64,000 bases of DNA from DATAXI01 sp963756185 (GCA_963756185.1 CAVWMS010000001.1:310001-374000); one strand, 5' to 3'. Positions 17,158-24,099 are shown, counted from the first letter of the stretch. Numbers and translations: made by a program. The notes: generated by a model not told the origin, from the letters alone.

Positions 17158-18269
17158 CGCCTCCGCCCAGCGCACTCCGCGCGCGCTATGCGTGCGCCAC
17201 GGAAGGCGACGAAGCAGCGATCCGTCGTCTGCTCCGTGAGAATCCGATGCCAGGGGCTGTATCTCTCACCTTCGAACGGGAGCCGCACTACTTTCACGGC
17301 GCCAATGTCGCGGGGGCGGAAGATTGTTCCATCGTCGCCCGGGTCGAAGGGCGACTCGTCTGCATGGGGCGCTGCACTCGGCGCTCGTGCTGGGTGGACA
17401 GCAGGGCAACGCGCGTAGCATACCTCGCCGAACTCAGGCTCGACGCAGCGGTCCGCGGGCAATTCGCCATAGTGCGCGATGGTTACCGTTACTTTCATGA
17501 CATGGAGCCGGATGAAGGCGACGAGCTTTGTTTTACCAGTATAGCTTCCGACAACATGCGCGCCCGGCGTCTCCTGGAGCACGGAGCGCGTGGGATGCCG
17601 GCCTATACCTACCTCTCCGAACTGGACACGCTGCTTATTGCCGTGCCCCGCTTCCCGGGAAGGCCAAAGCTCCGCATGGAGGCGGCGACAGTTGATCGCA
17701 TTCCGGATATGTTGAGAATGCTCAACGGCCACGCGCGCTGTCATCAACTCTCCACGGTCTGGACCGCACAAGGTTTGCAGGACCTGGAACGTCACGGCCT
17801 GCCCTTGAGTCGCTTTTTTCTTATCCTCGATGGCGACGAGATTCTTGCCTGCGGCGCTTTGTGGGATCAACGGGGCTTTCGACAAACGGTAATTCAGGGT
17901 TACAGCCCGCTCCTCTCTCTGGTGCGACCCTGGGTGAATCTTGTTGGCAGATTTGCAAAGACGGCGAGGGTGCCGCGTCCCGGTCGTCCGCTTGCCCATG
18001 CATTCATCTCACCGTTCGCCCTTGCCCGGGATGCCGGAAAGATGCTGCCGGCGGTTGTGGAGGCATTCTTCCCGTTCGCCGCGGAGCTGGGGTTGGAGTT
18101 CCTCACGATTGCGCTACCTGCCAACGATTATCGGATTCTCATCATGCAGCAGCGCGCTTCCACTCGGAAATGGCGCACCCGCCTTTATCGGGTGGATTGG
18201 CCGGACCGTCCGCGATTTGAGATCACTTCTTCTGGGATGCCATTCTTCCCAGATGTCGCCCTTCTATGA
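17127..18269 (+). CDS. GNAT-like acyltransferase-fold protein 1
   Basis: The 380-residue product begins at ATG 17127, with GGGGA at a suitable distance and a 31-base overlap with the previous gene. The N-terminal half looks like a GNAT acyltransferase (YACATEGDEAAIRRLLRENP, then VAYLAELRLDAAVRG at the usual acyl-CoA-binding region). The C-terminal half repeats a similar pattern (MEAATVDRIPDMLRML, GDEILACGALWDQ), suggesting a double-GNAT architecture. GNATs transfer acyl groups from CoA or ACP to amines. Given the adjacent amide-forming GH3 enzyme, N-acylation is a plausible role, but no substrate can be read from the sequence. Confidence 0.7.
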   Translation: MDRTVADCQLAPPPSALRARYACATEGDEAAIRRLLRENPMPGAVSLTFEREPHYFHGANVAGAEDCSIVARVEGRLVCMGRCTRRSCWVDSRATRVAYLAELRLDAAVRGQFAIVRDGYRYFHDMEPDEGDELCFTSIASDNMRARRLLEHGARGMPAYTYLSELDTLLIAVPRFPGRPKLRMEAATVDRIPDMLRMLNGHARCHQLSTVWTAQGLQDLERHGLPLSRFFLILDGDEILACGALWDQRGFRQTVIQGYSPLLSLVRPWVNLVGRFAKTARVPRPGRPLAHAFISPFALARDAGKMLPAVVEAFFPFAAELGLEFLTIALPANDYRILIMQQRASTRKWRTRLYRVDWPDRPRFEITSSGMPFFPDVALL

Positions 18270-18991
18270 ACGCCGTACTCGATCACCAGGTTCCCGGGCT
18301 GCTTTCGCGCGCCGACACCAACGGCAAGCAGCGCGACGAAATGTTTGCCTTATTGTCCCGTCATTTCGACGGGGTGAGCCGGGAGCAGTTTGAACGCGAC
18401 CTCGCGGAGAAAAATTGGGTAGTGGAAATCCGGCGCGAAGGGCGTTTGCTTGGATTCTCGACGCTGCTTGTAACCGACGCGGAGTTCGATGGCGACCCTA
18501 TCACCGCGATCTACTCCGGAGATACCATCGTTGCGCCCGAGGCATGGGGCTCTCCCATGCTCGCCCGCGCCTGGATCCATTCTGTTAACGCACTGCGCAC
18601 CGCTTTCCCGGGTCGCCCATGTTACTGGCTGCTTCTTACCTCCGGCTTTCGCACCTATCGCTTTCTGCCCGTTTTTTGGCGGAAGTTCTTCCCATGCTTC
18701 GACATTCCCACTCCACCGGACAGCCTGAGGCTCCTGGATCACCTGGCCTGCACCCAATACCGCCATCTCTATGACGCTGCGACCGGCTTGGTGCGCTTTC
18801 CAAATCCTCAGCGCCTCCGCGGCTCCATTGGCGCCATGCTTTCCGGACGGGTTGCCGATCCTCATATTGCATTCTTCCTCTCACGGAACCCAGCTCATGC
18901 CGAGGGCGACGAACTGGCATGCCTCACTGAAATCACCGAAGCGAACCTGACCCCGGCAGGTCGCCGCATGGTCTCCGTTGCACCGCGATGA
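18266..18991 (+). CDS. GNAT-like protein 2
   Basis: This 241-residue protein starts within the stop of its neighbour (ATGA, 18266-18269) and ends inside the start of the GH3 gene (ATGA, 18988-18991). Features of the GNAT fold include FERDLAEKNWVVEIRREGRL, GFSTLLVTDAEFDGDP and a long central helix. The acetyl-CoA pyrophosphate-binding motif (Q/RxxGxG/A) is not obvious, so it could be a degenerate or alternative acyl-transferase. It always sits in the operon between GNAT 1 and the GH3 enzyme, implying joint function. Confidence 0.6.
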   Translation: MNAVLDHQVPGLLSRADTNGKQRDEMFALLSRHFDGVSREQFERDLAEKNWVVEIRREGRLLGFSTLLVTDAEFDGDPITAIYSGDTIVAPEAWGSPMLARAWIHSVNALRTAFPGRPCYWLLLTSGFRTYRFLPVFWRKFFPCFDIPTPPDSLRLLDHLACTQYRHLYDAATGLVRFPNPQRLRGSIGAMLSGRVADPHIAFFLSRNPAHAEGDELACLTEITEANLTPAGRRMVSVAPR

Positions 18992-20634
18992 ACATGCGAG
19001 CTGCTCTGGCAAACTGCGCATGGCTCGGCGCAAGCCTGCCGGCTTGGAAGCGCTTTCGCAGAGGATTGCAGCAGCCGGGCGAGACCCAGCACCAGATTCT
19101 GAGCAGCCTTCTGGAAACCAATGGCACCAGCGCATACGGCCGGGGGTACCGCTTCGGGGAAATCCGAAGCTACGAACAGTTTCGGGAGCGAGTCCCGATT
19201 TTGGATTACGATACCCTCCAGCCATGGATTTTCCGGATCATGCGCGGCGAGCAAAGTGTGCTGACTCGGGAGCCTGTCACCCGCCTGCTTCCAACCAGCG
19301 GTTCCACTGGAGCCCGCAAGTTGATCCCATTTACCGCAGGACTTCAGCGCGAATTCAACGCCGCAATCGGCCCGTGGATGGTGGATCTCAGTCGCAACCA
19401 CGCGGCAATTCCCTTTGGGCCATCGTACTGGTCCGTTTCGCCCGCCATTCCAACGTCCGCGGATGAGGACTCCGCCGTCCCAATTGGGTTCGACGATGAC
19501 AGCTCCTACCTTGGCGGGGTTCGTCAGCAACTCTTGGAAGCCACTTTCGCCGTGCCATCCTCAATCCGCCTTGTGGCCGACATGGATTGCTTCCGCTATC
19601 TAACTCTCCTCTGTCTCCTGCGTCAGCCGGGATTGAGGTTCATCTCCGTTTGGCATCCGTCATTCCTTACCCTGCTGCTGGATGCTTATTGCGTATGGCG
19701 CGACGAGTTACTGGAGGATATCGAACGCGGCACCTGCCCAAGAGCTGAGTCGCTCCCTGCCGAAGTGCGCCGCGCAGTTGACGCCGGACCGCAGCCGCGC
19801 CGGGCGGCCGAACTCCGCCGCGCCGATCCGGCAAATCCGCGGGCGCTATGGCCCAAATTAGAAGTGGTAAGTTGCTGGGGCGACGGTCAGGCCGCCCTGC
19901 CGAGGGCTGATCTCCAACGAAAGTTGCAGCGAGTTTCGATTCAGTCAAAGGGTCTACTTGCGACAGAAGCGTTCGTCTCGATTCCCTTCCAGGGTCTCCA
20001 TCCTCTCGCGGTCACCTCGCATTTTTTCGAATTTTTAGAGGAGCCCGGCGGTACGGTACGCCTCGCGCCTGACCTGACTTCGGGCGCGCGGTACTCCGTC
20101 ATCGTCACGACCGCCGGCGGCCTTTGGCGTTATCGGCTGGGAGATCTGGTCGAGGTCGACGGCTGGCTTGGACCCACGCCTTCGCTCCGGTTCCTCGGGC
20201 GCGGTGTCAGCGTTTCCGATCTCTGCGGCGAAAAGCTTACCGAATCCTTTGTAACTGTAGCCATCACAGAGGCATGTGCTGCATCGCTGTTTACGCCACG
20301 TTTTGCCATGCTCGCGCCAGAAAGCAACTCGGGCGGATTATGGAACTACACCCTTTTCGTCGAGGGGAAGCCGCCCGCCGGCTTCGCGGGCCTCCTCGAA
20401 TCGGGGCTTCGTAAAAATCCTCACTATGCTCTGTGTCGGGACCTTCAACAGCTCGGCGCGCTGCGCTGCTCGGACATTACCCGAGACGCATATGAGGCGT
20501 TTTGTCGAGCGAGCCTTTCAGATGGAGGGCGCCTGGGCGACATCAAGCCGCGGCACCTTTCTCCGCGCGTAGATTGGAGCAGCCATTTCAGAGAATGGCG
20601 TGCAACAAAGGGTCAATTGTCGGGTGGTAGCTGA
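18988..20634 (+). CDS. GH3-family acyl-amide synthetase
   Basis: The 548-residue protein matches GH3 enzymes, adenylate-forming synthetases that join a carboxylic acid to an amine or amino acid. The first phosphate-binding motif TSGSTGARKLIPFT is near residue 104, a second conserved block SIQSKGLLATEAFVSIP is near residue 315, and the WRYRLGD hinge segment is near residue 380. In plants the substrates are auxin or jasmonate. Bacterial members occur in secondary-metabolism and lipid contexts. Here it is the last gene of the overlapping operon and probably performs the final amide-bond formation. The product is unknown. Confidence 0.85.
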   Translation: MNMRAALANCAWLGASLPAWKRFRRGLQQPGETQHQILSSLLETNGTSAYGRGYRFGEIRSYEQFRERVPILDYDTLQPWIFRIMRGEQSVLTREPVTRLLPTSGSTGARKLIPFTAGLQREFNAAIGPWMVDLSRNHAAIPFGPSYWSVSPAIPTSADEDSAVPIGFDDDSSYLGGVRQQLLEATFAVPSSIRLVADMDCFRYLTLLCLLRQPGLRFISVWHPSFLTLLLDAYCVWRDELLEDIERGTCPRAESLPAEVRRAVDAGPQPRRAAELRRADPANPRALWPKLEVVSCWGDGQAALPRADLQRKLQRVSIQSKGLLATEAFVSIPFQGLHPLAVTSHFFEFLEEPGGTVRLAPDLTSGARYSVIVTTAGGLWRYRLGDLVEVDGWLGPTPSLRFLGRGVSVSDLCGEKLTESFVTVAITEACAASLFTPRFAMLAPESNSGGLWNYTLFVEGKPPAGFAGLLESGLRKNPHYALCRDLQQLGALRCSDITRDAYEAFCRASLSDGGRLGDIKPRHLSPRVDWSSHFREWRATKGQLSGGS

Positions 20635-20712
20635 ACGGTCATCCTAAATTCGCCTTTGGTGGTTTCACAGACCCGCTCGGCTACAGCGCAGACTTCTGAA
20701 TGGGGCCGTTCA

Positions 20713-20773
20713 CCACGCAAAACATTCGCCGTTTTCCGCTTTGCGCTCCCTGCCGGTCGGCTCTACTCCAAAC
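20713..20773 (+). repeat. Dispersed 60-bp repeat, copy 2
   Basis: This 61-base segment (CCACGCAAAACATTCGCC ... CTACTCCAAAC) is about 89 percent identical to 9874-9933 and in the same orientation. It lies 79 bases after the last gene of the cluster, while copy 1 lies just before the cluster on the other side. The 490 bases from 20635 to 21123 contain no other feature I can support. Confidence 0.7.
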
Positions 20774-21123
20774 ACCAAATCCTTTGCACCTCGCCGGCCA
20801 CGGACCTTGCCGCGAAGATTGAATCGATCCACGCTTCGAACTTCCCGAATGACCGTCTGCCCGCCGTGCTTCGCCCGCCATGATTTCTGCGGCCTCTACC
20901 TACCCGGATTTGTGCTCGGCTGCTCGCAACCCTGGAAGAGGTCCAGTATCGGGCTGTTGCTCGCGGCCTCAGAATGACTGGTCGCCGACGTTCACGTCGC
21001 GTGGTTGCTGTTACTTTGGAAGACTCGCTCGCGAATGGGATCGTGAATGAAATCTGAAGAAATGCGTTGACACTCATGGGGGCGGGAGTAGTTTTTCACT
21101 AACCTCAATGAAATTGCACTTAC

Positions 21124-21309
21124 ACCGGCCAATGCAATCGGATTGCCAGACAGCGATGTCACTGGCTTGGGCCGGTATTGTGCGTGGAGGGAATTTTACC
21201 CTCCGTAGTAATACGCCCGAAACCCCGAGCCAGGAGGCGAGCACTTAGGGAACCATTTTAGAATCAAGTTTTCTGAGACCCTGCTTGCCTGACCGCAGCA
21301 GGGTTTTTT
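21124..21309 (+). ncRNA. Candidate structured RNA ending at a terminator
   Basis: A run of nested stems precedes an intrinsic terminator: ACCGGCC (21124-21130) with GGCCGGT (21170-21176), enclosing GCCAG (21145-21149) with CTGGC (21162-21166). Next comes GGAGGG (21186-21191) with CCCTCC (21199-21204), then the terminator hairpin at 21279-21303. No reading frame fits. I recognise no known RNA family (it is not an obvious SRP, 6S, RNase P or tmRNA). Transcription from the plus strand is inferred from the terminator orientation. Confidence 0.35.
21279..21309 (+). terminator. Intrinsic terminator
   Basis: CCCTGCT (21279-21285) pairs with AGCAGGG (21297-21303) and is followed by six T (21304-21309). 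The orientation implies an upstream plus-strand transcript. Confidence 0.75.
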
Positions 21310-21678
21310 GTTGCCCAAAATCAACCGAAAGGAACCTACAACACAGATAAAACACTGACTTAGACTTACGTGGCAAAAAAATGCCCCGATGCCGGCGGCA
21401 ACCAGCATCGAGGCGGATTTGGTCACTCACAACAAGAGTATTGGAGCCCCGTTGCACTGTAACCGACCATACGGTTACGGCCTCCGGTGCGGTGTGTCAA
21501 TCGCTGACGACCTATCACCCAACTCTTGTTCAGAGCGAACAAGTCTCCACTCCAAAATTTCCAATGCTAGAGGCTTCGTGGGAGGTGTGCCTGTAAACAC
21601 CGAAACATCCGCCAGTGAAATCCTGCGGGTGCGACGCTCTTAAAAAGCGTGGCAGCGGTGTTCGTTCTTTTCTGTCGT

Positions 21679-21726
21679 AGTGGCGCAGAGTTCTCAACCA
21701 AGACTCTGCGCCACTTCCTTTTTCTC
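21679..21726 (+). terminator. Strong intrinsic terminator before the tRNA array
   Basis: AGTGGCGCAGAGT (21679-21691) and ACTCTGCGCCACT (21703-21715) form a perfect 13-bp stem with an 11-base loop, followed by TTCCTTTTTCTC. It would stop plus-strand transcripts coming from the left just before the tRNA genes. Immediately upstream, ACGCT/AGCGT flanking CTTAAAA (about 21632-21648) looks like an isolated anticodon arm with a TAA anticodon, but no T-arm follows. Confidence 0.7.
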
Positions 21727-21766
21727 GCCCGCCCACCAGCCTCCACGGTTCCCTTCCTCCACCTCG
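21724..21766 (+). repeat. 43-bp module upstream of tRNA-Gly (copy 1)
   Basis: The 43 bases starting CTCGCCCGCCCACCAGCC and ending CCACCTCG occur again at 22084-22126 with seven substitutions. Each copy ends exactly one base before a G-C-G-G tRNA-like 5' acceptor strand (21767 and 22127). A shared upstream module at fixed distance suggests either a conserved promoter/processing element or that the tRNA units spread by duplication. Confidence 0.6.
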
Positions 21767-21840
21767 GCGGTCATCGTTCAAGAGCAGGATGCCTGAGTGC
21801 CAATCAGGGGATGCCGGTGCAATTCCGGCTGATCGCACCA
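21767..21840 (+). tRNA. tRNA-Gly(GCC), atypical T- and D-loops
   Basis: A complete cloverleaf can be drawn: acceptor GCGGTCA with TGATCGC, D-stem GTTC with GGAT, anticodon stem CCTGA with TCAGG around GTGCCAA (anticodon GCC, 21799-21801), a 4-base variable loop, and T-stem GCCGG with CCGGC. An encoded ACCA ends it at 21840. Two consensus features are missing together: the D-loop AAGAGCA lacks the G18-G19 pair, and the T-loop TGCAATT has G at position 55 instead of T. These bases normally pair with each other to hold the elbow, so the tRNA is either very divergent or not used for ordinary translation. Confidence 0.7.
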
Positions 21841-21852
21841 ATTTTCAAAAAC

Positions 21853-21990
21853 ACGGCGGGCGCCAGCTTGCGCAGCAGCTATGCCCGCGCGAAAGCGCCT
21901 TCATCCAACGCGGAGCGCTGACTGCATTGAGGCCGGAGCCTCAATCTCCAAAACTTCGTGGGCTCGGGGCAGCACCGAGACGCCGTGCCA
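21853..21990 (+). pseudogene. tRNA remnant(s) with intact T-arm and CCA end
   Basis: The stretch ends in GCCA at 21990, preceded by a good T-arm: CTCGG (21963-21967), loop GGCAGCA, CCGAG (21975-21979). ACGGCGG at 21853-21859 could pair six of seven bases with the 3' acceptor ACGCCGT, but 138 bases is too long for one tRNA, and I cannot draw a D-arm or anticodon arm between. An 8-bp hairpin ATTGAGGC/GCCTCAAT with a CGGA loop lies inside. It may be a decayed tRNA pair or a tRNA with an insertion. The T-loop again has G-C-A at positions 55-57. Confidence 0.4.
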
Positions 21991-21995
21991 TTCAT

Positions 21996-22070
21996 GGGCC
22001 GCTAGATTAGTCAGGAAATCAGCCGGTTTGCACCCGGCAGTGCGGGGAGCATAGCCCCGGCGGTCCACCA
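21996..22070 (+). tRNA. tRNA-Ala(TGC), atypical T-loop
   Basis: All four stems pair: acceptor GGGCCGC with GCGGTCC (one G-T), D-stem GATT with AATC, anticodon stem GCCGG with CCGGC around TTTGCAC (anticodon TGC, 22029-22031), and T-stem CGGGG with CCCCG. The discriminator A and CCA are encoded (22067-22070). The D-loop has GG, but the T-loop is AGCATAG, far from the TTCRANY consensus. It has G at 55 and lacks A58. It starts only six bases after the preceding remnant's CCA. Confidence 0.75.
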
Positions 22071-22083
22071 TCTTTTAAAACGG

Positions 22084-22126
22084 CTCGCCCACCCGCCAGC
22101 CGCCCCGTTTCCCCTCCACCACCTCG
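22084..22126 (+). repeat. 43-bp module upstream of tRNA remnant (copy 2)
   Basis: This is the second copy of the module at 21724-21766 (about 84 percent identical, no gaps). It ends one base before GCGGGAA at 22127, the 5' acceptor strand of a degenerate tRNA. Confidence 0.6.
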
Positions 22127-22276
22127 GCGGGAAGGTTGAGAATCTGGGGAGTCTCATAAGCTCTCTAATCGTGGTGCGATTGACGCTCCGGCGTCATGCA
22201 AGTCAGCGCTCCGCGCACTTATGATGCGCTGCCGCGACCCGGTTCAGTGTCGGTGCAAATCCGACCGGGAGCACAA
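22127..22276 (+). pseudogene. Two degenerate tRNA units
   Basis: The first (about 22127-22198) has a 5' strand GCGGGAA and an anticodon arm GGAGT/GCTCT around CTCATAA (anticodon CAT). Its T-stem does not pair and its 3' acceptor matches at only five of seven positions, so it looks dead. The second (about 22208-22276) keeps a perfect T-arm, GTCGG (22249-22253), loop TGCAAAT, CCGAC (22261-22265), and a 3' strand CGGGAGC with ACAA in place of ACCA. Five acceptor pairs with GCTCC at 22208 remain but no proper anticodon arm follows. Both belong to the same array as the intact units. Confidence 0.45.
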
Positions 22277-22283
22277 GTTTCAT

Positions 22284-22358
22284 GCCCGTGTAGTCCAATG
22301 CAGAGACATCCGCCTCAAAAGCGGACCAGTGCGGGTGCAAGTCCTGCCACGGGCACCA
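22284..22358 (+). tRNA. tRNA with anticodon CAA (Leu codon UUG) but short variable loop
   Basis: The cloverleaf is complete: acceptor GCCCGTG with CACGGGC, a 3-bp D-stem GTC/GAC with a 9-base loop, anticodon stem TCCGC with GCGGA around CTCAAAA (anticodon CAA, 22316-22318), variable loop CCAGT, T-stem GCGGG with CCTGC, and encoded ACCA. Bacterial leucine tRNAs are class II with a long variable arm, so a CAA anticodon on a class I body is anomalous. The D-loop CAATGCAGA lacks GG and the T-loop TGCAAGT has G55. The amino acid it receives cannot be deduced safely. Confidence 0.7.
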
Positions 22359-22362
22359 ACAT

Positions 22363-22456
22363 GGAACGTGAACCGGACAAGCGAGCTGGGATTCTTTGCT
22401 AAAGAAATCGTCGCGCATGCTCGCGTGATGGGGAGCATGCCCTCCGCGTTCCGCCA
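22363..22456 (+). tRNA. tRNA-Ser(GCT), class II, atypical T-loop
   Basis: Acceptor GGAACGT pairs with GCGTTCC (one T-G). The D-stem CCGG pairs with CTGG. The anticodon arm has loop TTGCTAA (anticodon GCT, 22398-22400) on an imperfect stem. A long variable arm (CGCG, loop CATGCT, CGCG) is present, as expected for serine tRNA. The T-stem has four pairs around AGCATGC, and GCCA ends the gene. It begins four bases after the CAA tRNA, so the two are probably processed from one transcript. The T-loop again reads N-G-C-A. Confidence 0.65.
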
Positions 22457-22623
22457 AAGCAGTTTTCAATCTCCCGTAGTGTAAAGTAGCACGAACGGCT
22501 TATAGATGGCCGAGCGCCCACTGGAGCGTCGCAAATGATCTGCCTCGGACGAGAGCCCGCGGAACGAAAAGCGCGTATTCGACCTGCCCCAGCGGCTTCC
22601 ATCTCAAAGCTGCCGGCACAGCG

Positions 22624-23463
22624 TCACGGCGCAGCAGGCCGAAATCGAGGCTTCTTTCCTGCAACCCGGAGACAATGGCCTGTGTGCGGAGGTTCCCCGC
22701 GGACCACGACTTCGCTTTTGGAGAAATCCACATCGCGCCACTCCAGAAACCCAGCCTCGCTGATCCGGCATCCGGTAAATGCCAGTCCTTCCGCCAGGTC
22801 GGCACAGTTCTTCGAGTCGCGGCTCCCGCCCGCGCGCATAATGCCGATCATTTTCTGGAATTGCGCACGGTCTGGCAGGTTGAGCATTTTGGGGCGAACC
22901 CTTACCCGCGTCAGCACCTCGGCGGGATTCACATAAATCGCCCCCGCCTTCATGCCCGCCTCGAATACATGCTTGAGGACAGCGACGGTGTTATTGTAGC
23001 GCGTGGACGAAACGGTTTTTGAGTACCTGGCAGCCCATTCTTCGCAGTCTCTCGGGGTCACCTTGCGGAGTTCGGAGGCGGCGAGTGTCGGCCAGTTCCT
23101 GTGTAAAGCGGCCAGAACTTCGTTCCAATAGGCCCGCGTGCTCGGCTTCAGGTCCACCTTTGCCGCCAGGCGCCTCCGGTGCGCCTCTTCCGCCTGCGCA
23201 AAGGTCATTTTGGCTGAAGTCCTCTCGGGGTCCAAGGACCGCACCTTACGCTGATCCTCCAGGAACTTGGCCAGCTTGGTCTCGGCAATGGAGAAGTGAG
23301 CAGTCTTCAGGGACTTCCAAATCTCTTTGCCGTTCGAAAACGCCCGTGCATAGTAGATTCCAGATTGAGCATTCCGAACCAGATTTTGGAGCCGGTTTTT
23401 TCCCAGCGTTTTGCCGTTTCGCCCTCGTCCGTTCCTTGACCGTGGAAAATGACCGTAGAGAAG
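22624..23463 (-). pseudogene. Truncated tyrosine recombinase (phage-type integrase)
   Basis: The open frame encodes an N-terminal arm-binding-like part (QNLVRNAQSGIYYARAFSNG, then KEIWKSLKT), a SAM-like core-binding domain (VDLKPSTRAYWNEVLAALHR) and the start of the catalytic domain with the first active-site Arg in FTGCRISEAGFLEWRDVDF. After VVVRG it degenerates and stops. The HxxR and Tyr nucleophile are absent. The frame has no upstream ATG (an in-frame stop sits at 23464-23466; the first ATG is at 23244, inside the domain), so both ends are damaged. It lies 41 bases from tRNA-Arg, the classic place for an integrase at its attachment site. Confidence 0.8.
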
Positions 23464-23504
23464 TCAATTCCAGAGCCATTGAAGCGGTGGATTTACTCTG
23501 ATAT

Positions 23505-23578
23505 GCGCCCGTAGCTCAGCCGGATAGAGCAGCGGATTTCTAATCCGCCGGTCGTGGGTTCGAATCCCGCCGGGCGCG
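23505..23578 (+). tRNA. tRNA-Arg(TCT)
   Basis: This is a fully canonical tRNA: acceptor GCGCCCG with CGGGCGC, D-arm with GG in its loop, anticodon stem GCGGA with TCCGC around TTTCTAA (anticodon TCT), and T-loop TTCGAAT. The discriminator is G, and CCA is not encoded, unlike the array tRNAs to the left. The neighbouring integrase remnant suggests that its 3' end served as an integration site. I saw no second copy of the 3' end in the window. Confidence 0.97.
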
Positions 23579-23635
23579 CGCTTTTCGCAGTTGAATGGTA
23601 ACGTGGCGGGGATACACTGGCGTGTGGCTCGAAGC

Positions 23636-24099
23636 ATGAAGCTTTCCTTTCTCATTTGCATTGCGGCGCTGTTGGCCGGGTTTGGCCTGCGGCCGGCCTC
23701 GGGGCAGACCAGCGCATCGGGGCAAGCGGTGTCCGTTGCCACGCCGACGCCAGCGCCGGCGGGTACTACGAGCACGTACCTGAATGCGGTCGTTACGGGA
23801 CCAGCCCGGGACCGGCGGGAGGGCAGGGGAAAATGGGGGGTGGTGTGAATACGGCGCCTACGAGCGCCACGCCGGCGATCGTGCCGGGGGCGATCATCAT
23901 CAACAGCAATGCCACCTCGCTCGGCTCGGGCAACGTGGCCGGCAGCGTGCAGATCAATAACGGCGGCGCGGGGAGTGTGACGGGCGCGCCGACGCCGGTG
24001 AGCACCGTCCCGACGTATGTCATTCCCGGTACGGGGCTTGGGACGCCGGCGGGGCCGGGGGCCACCGTGCCCAACCCGAATCCGGGCTCGGTGCAGTAG
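23636..24099 (+). pseudogene. Secreted low-complexity protein, one frameshift
   Basis: A signal peptide (MKLSFLICIAALLAGFGLRP) leads into a Ser/Thr/Pro/Ala-rich segment. Around 23800-23810 the frame shifts: the continuation SPGPAGGQGKMGGGVNTAPT and NNGGAGSVTGAP, rich in Gly, Asn, Pro and Thr, is in another frame. One missing base at GGGACC joins both halves into about 154 residues. No domain is recognised. It probably is an exported or cell-surface protein of low complexity; the frameshift may be a sequencing error. Confidence 0.5.

Noticed and set aside
21283..21309. Possible tmRNA or riboswitch around the terminator at 21.3 kb
   Set aside because: No tmRNA tag frame, T-arm or known aptamer motif could be matched, so only a generic candidate RNA is reported.
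22500..22805. Minus frame as a continuation of the integrase catalytic domain
   Set aside because: Beyond the VVVRG segment it shows no HxxR or Tyr motif in any frame, so I treat the integrase as truncated rather than frameshifted.
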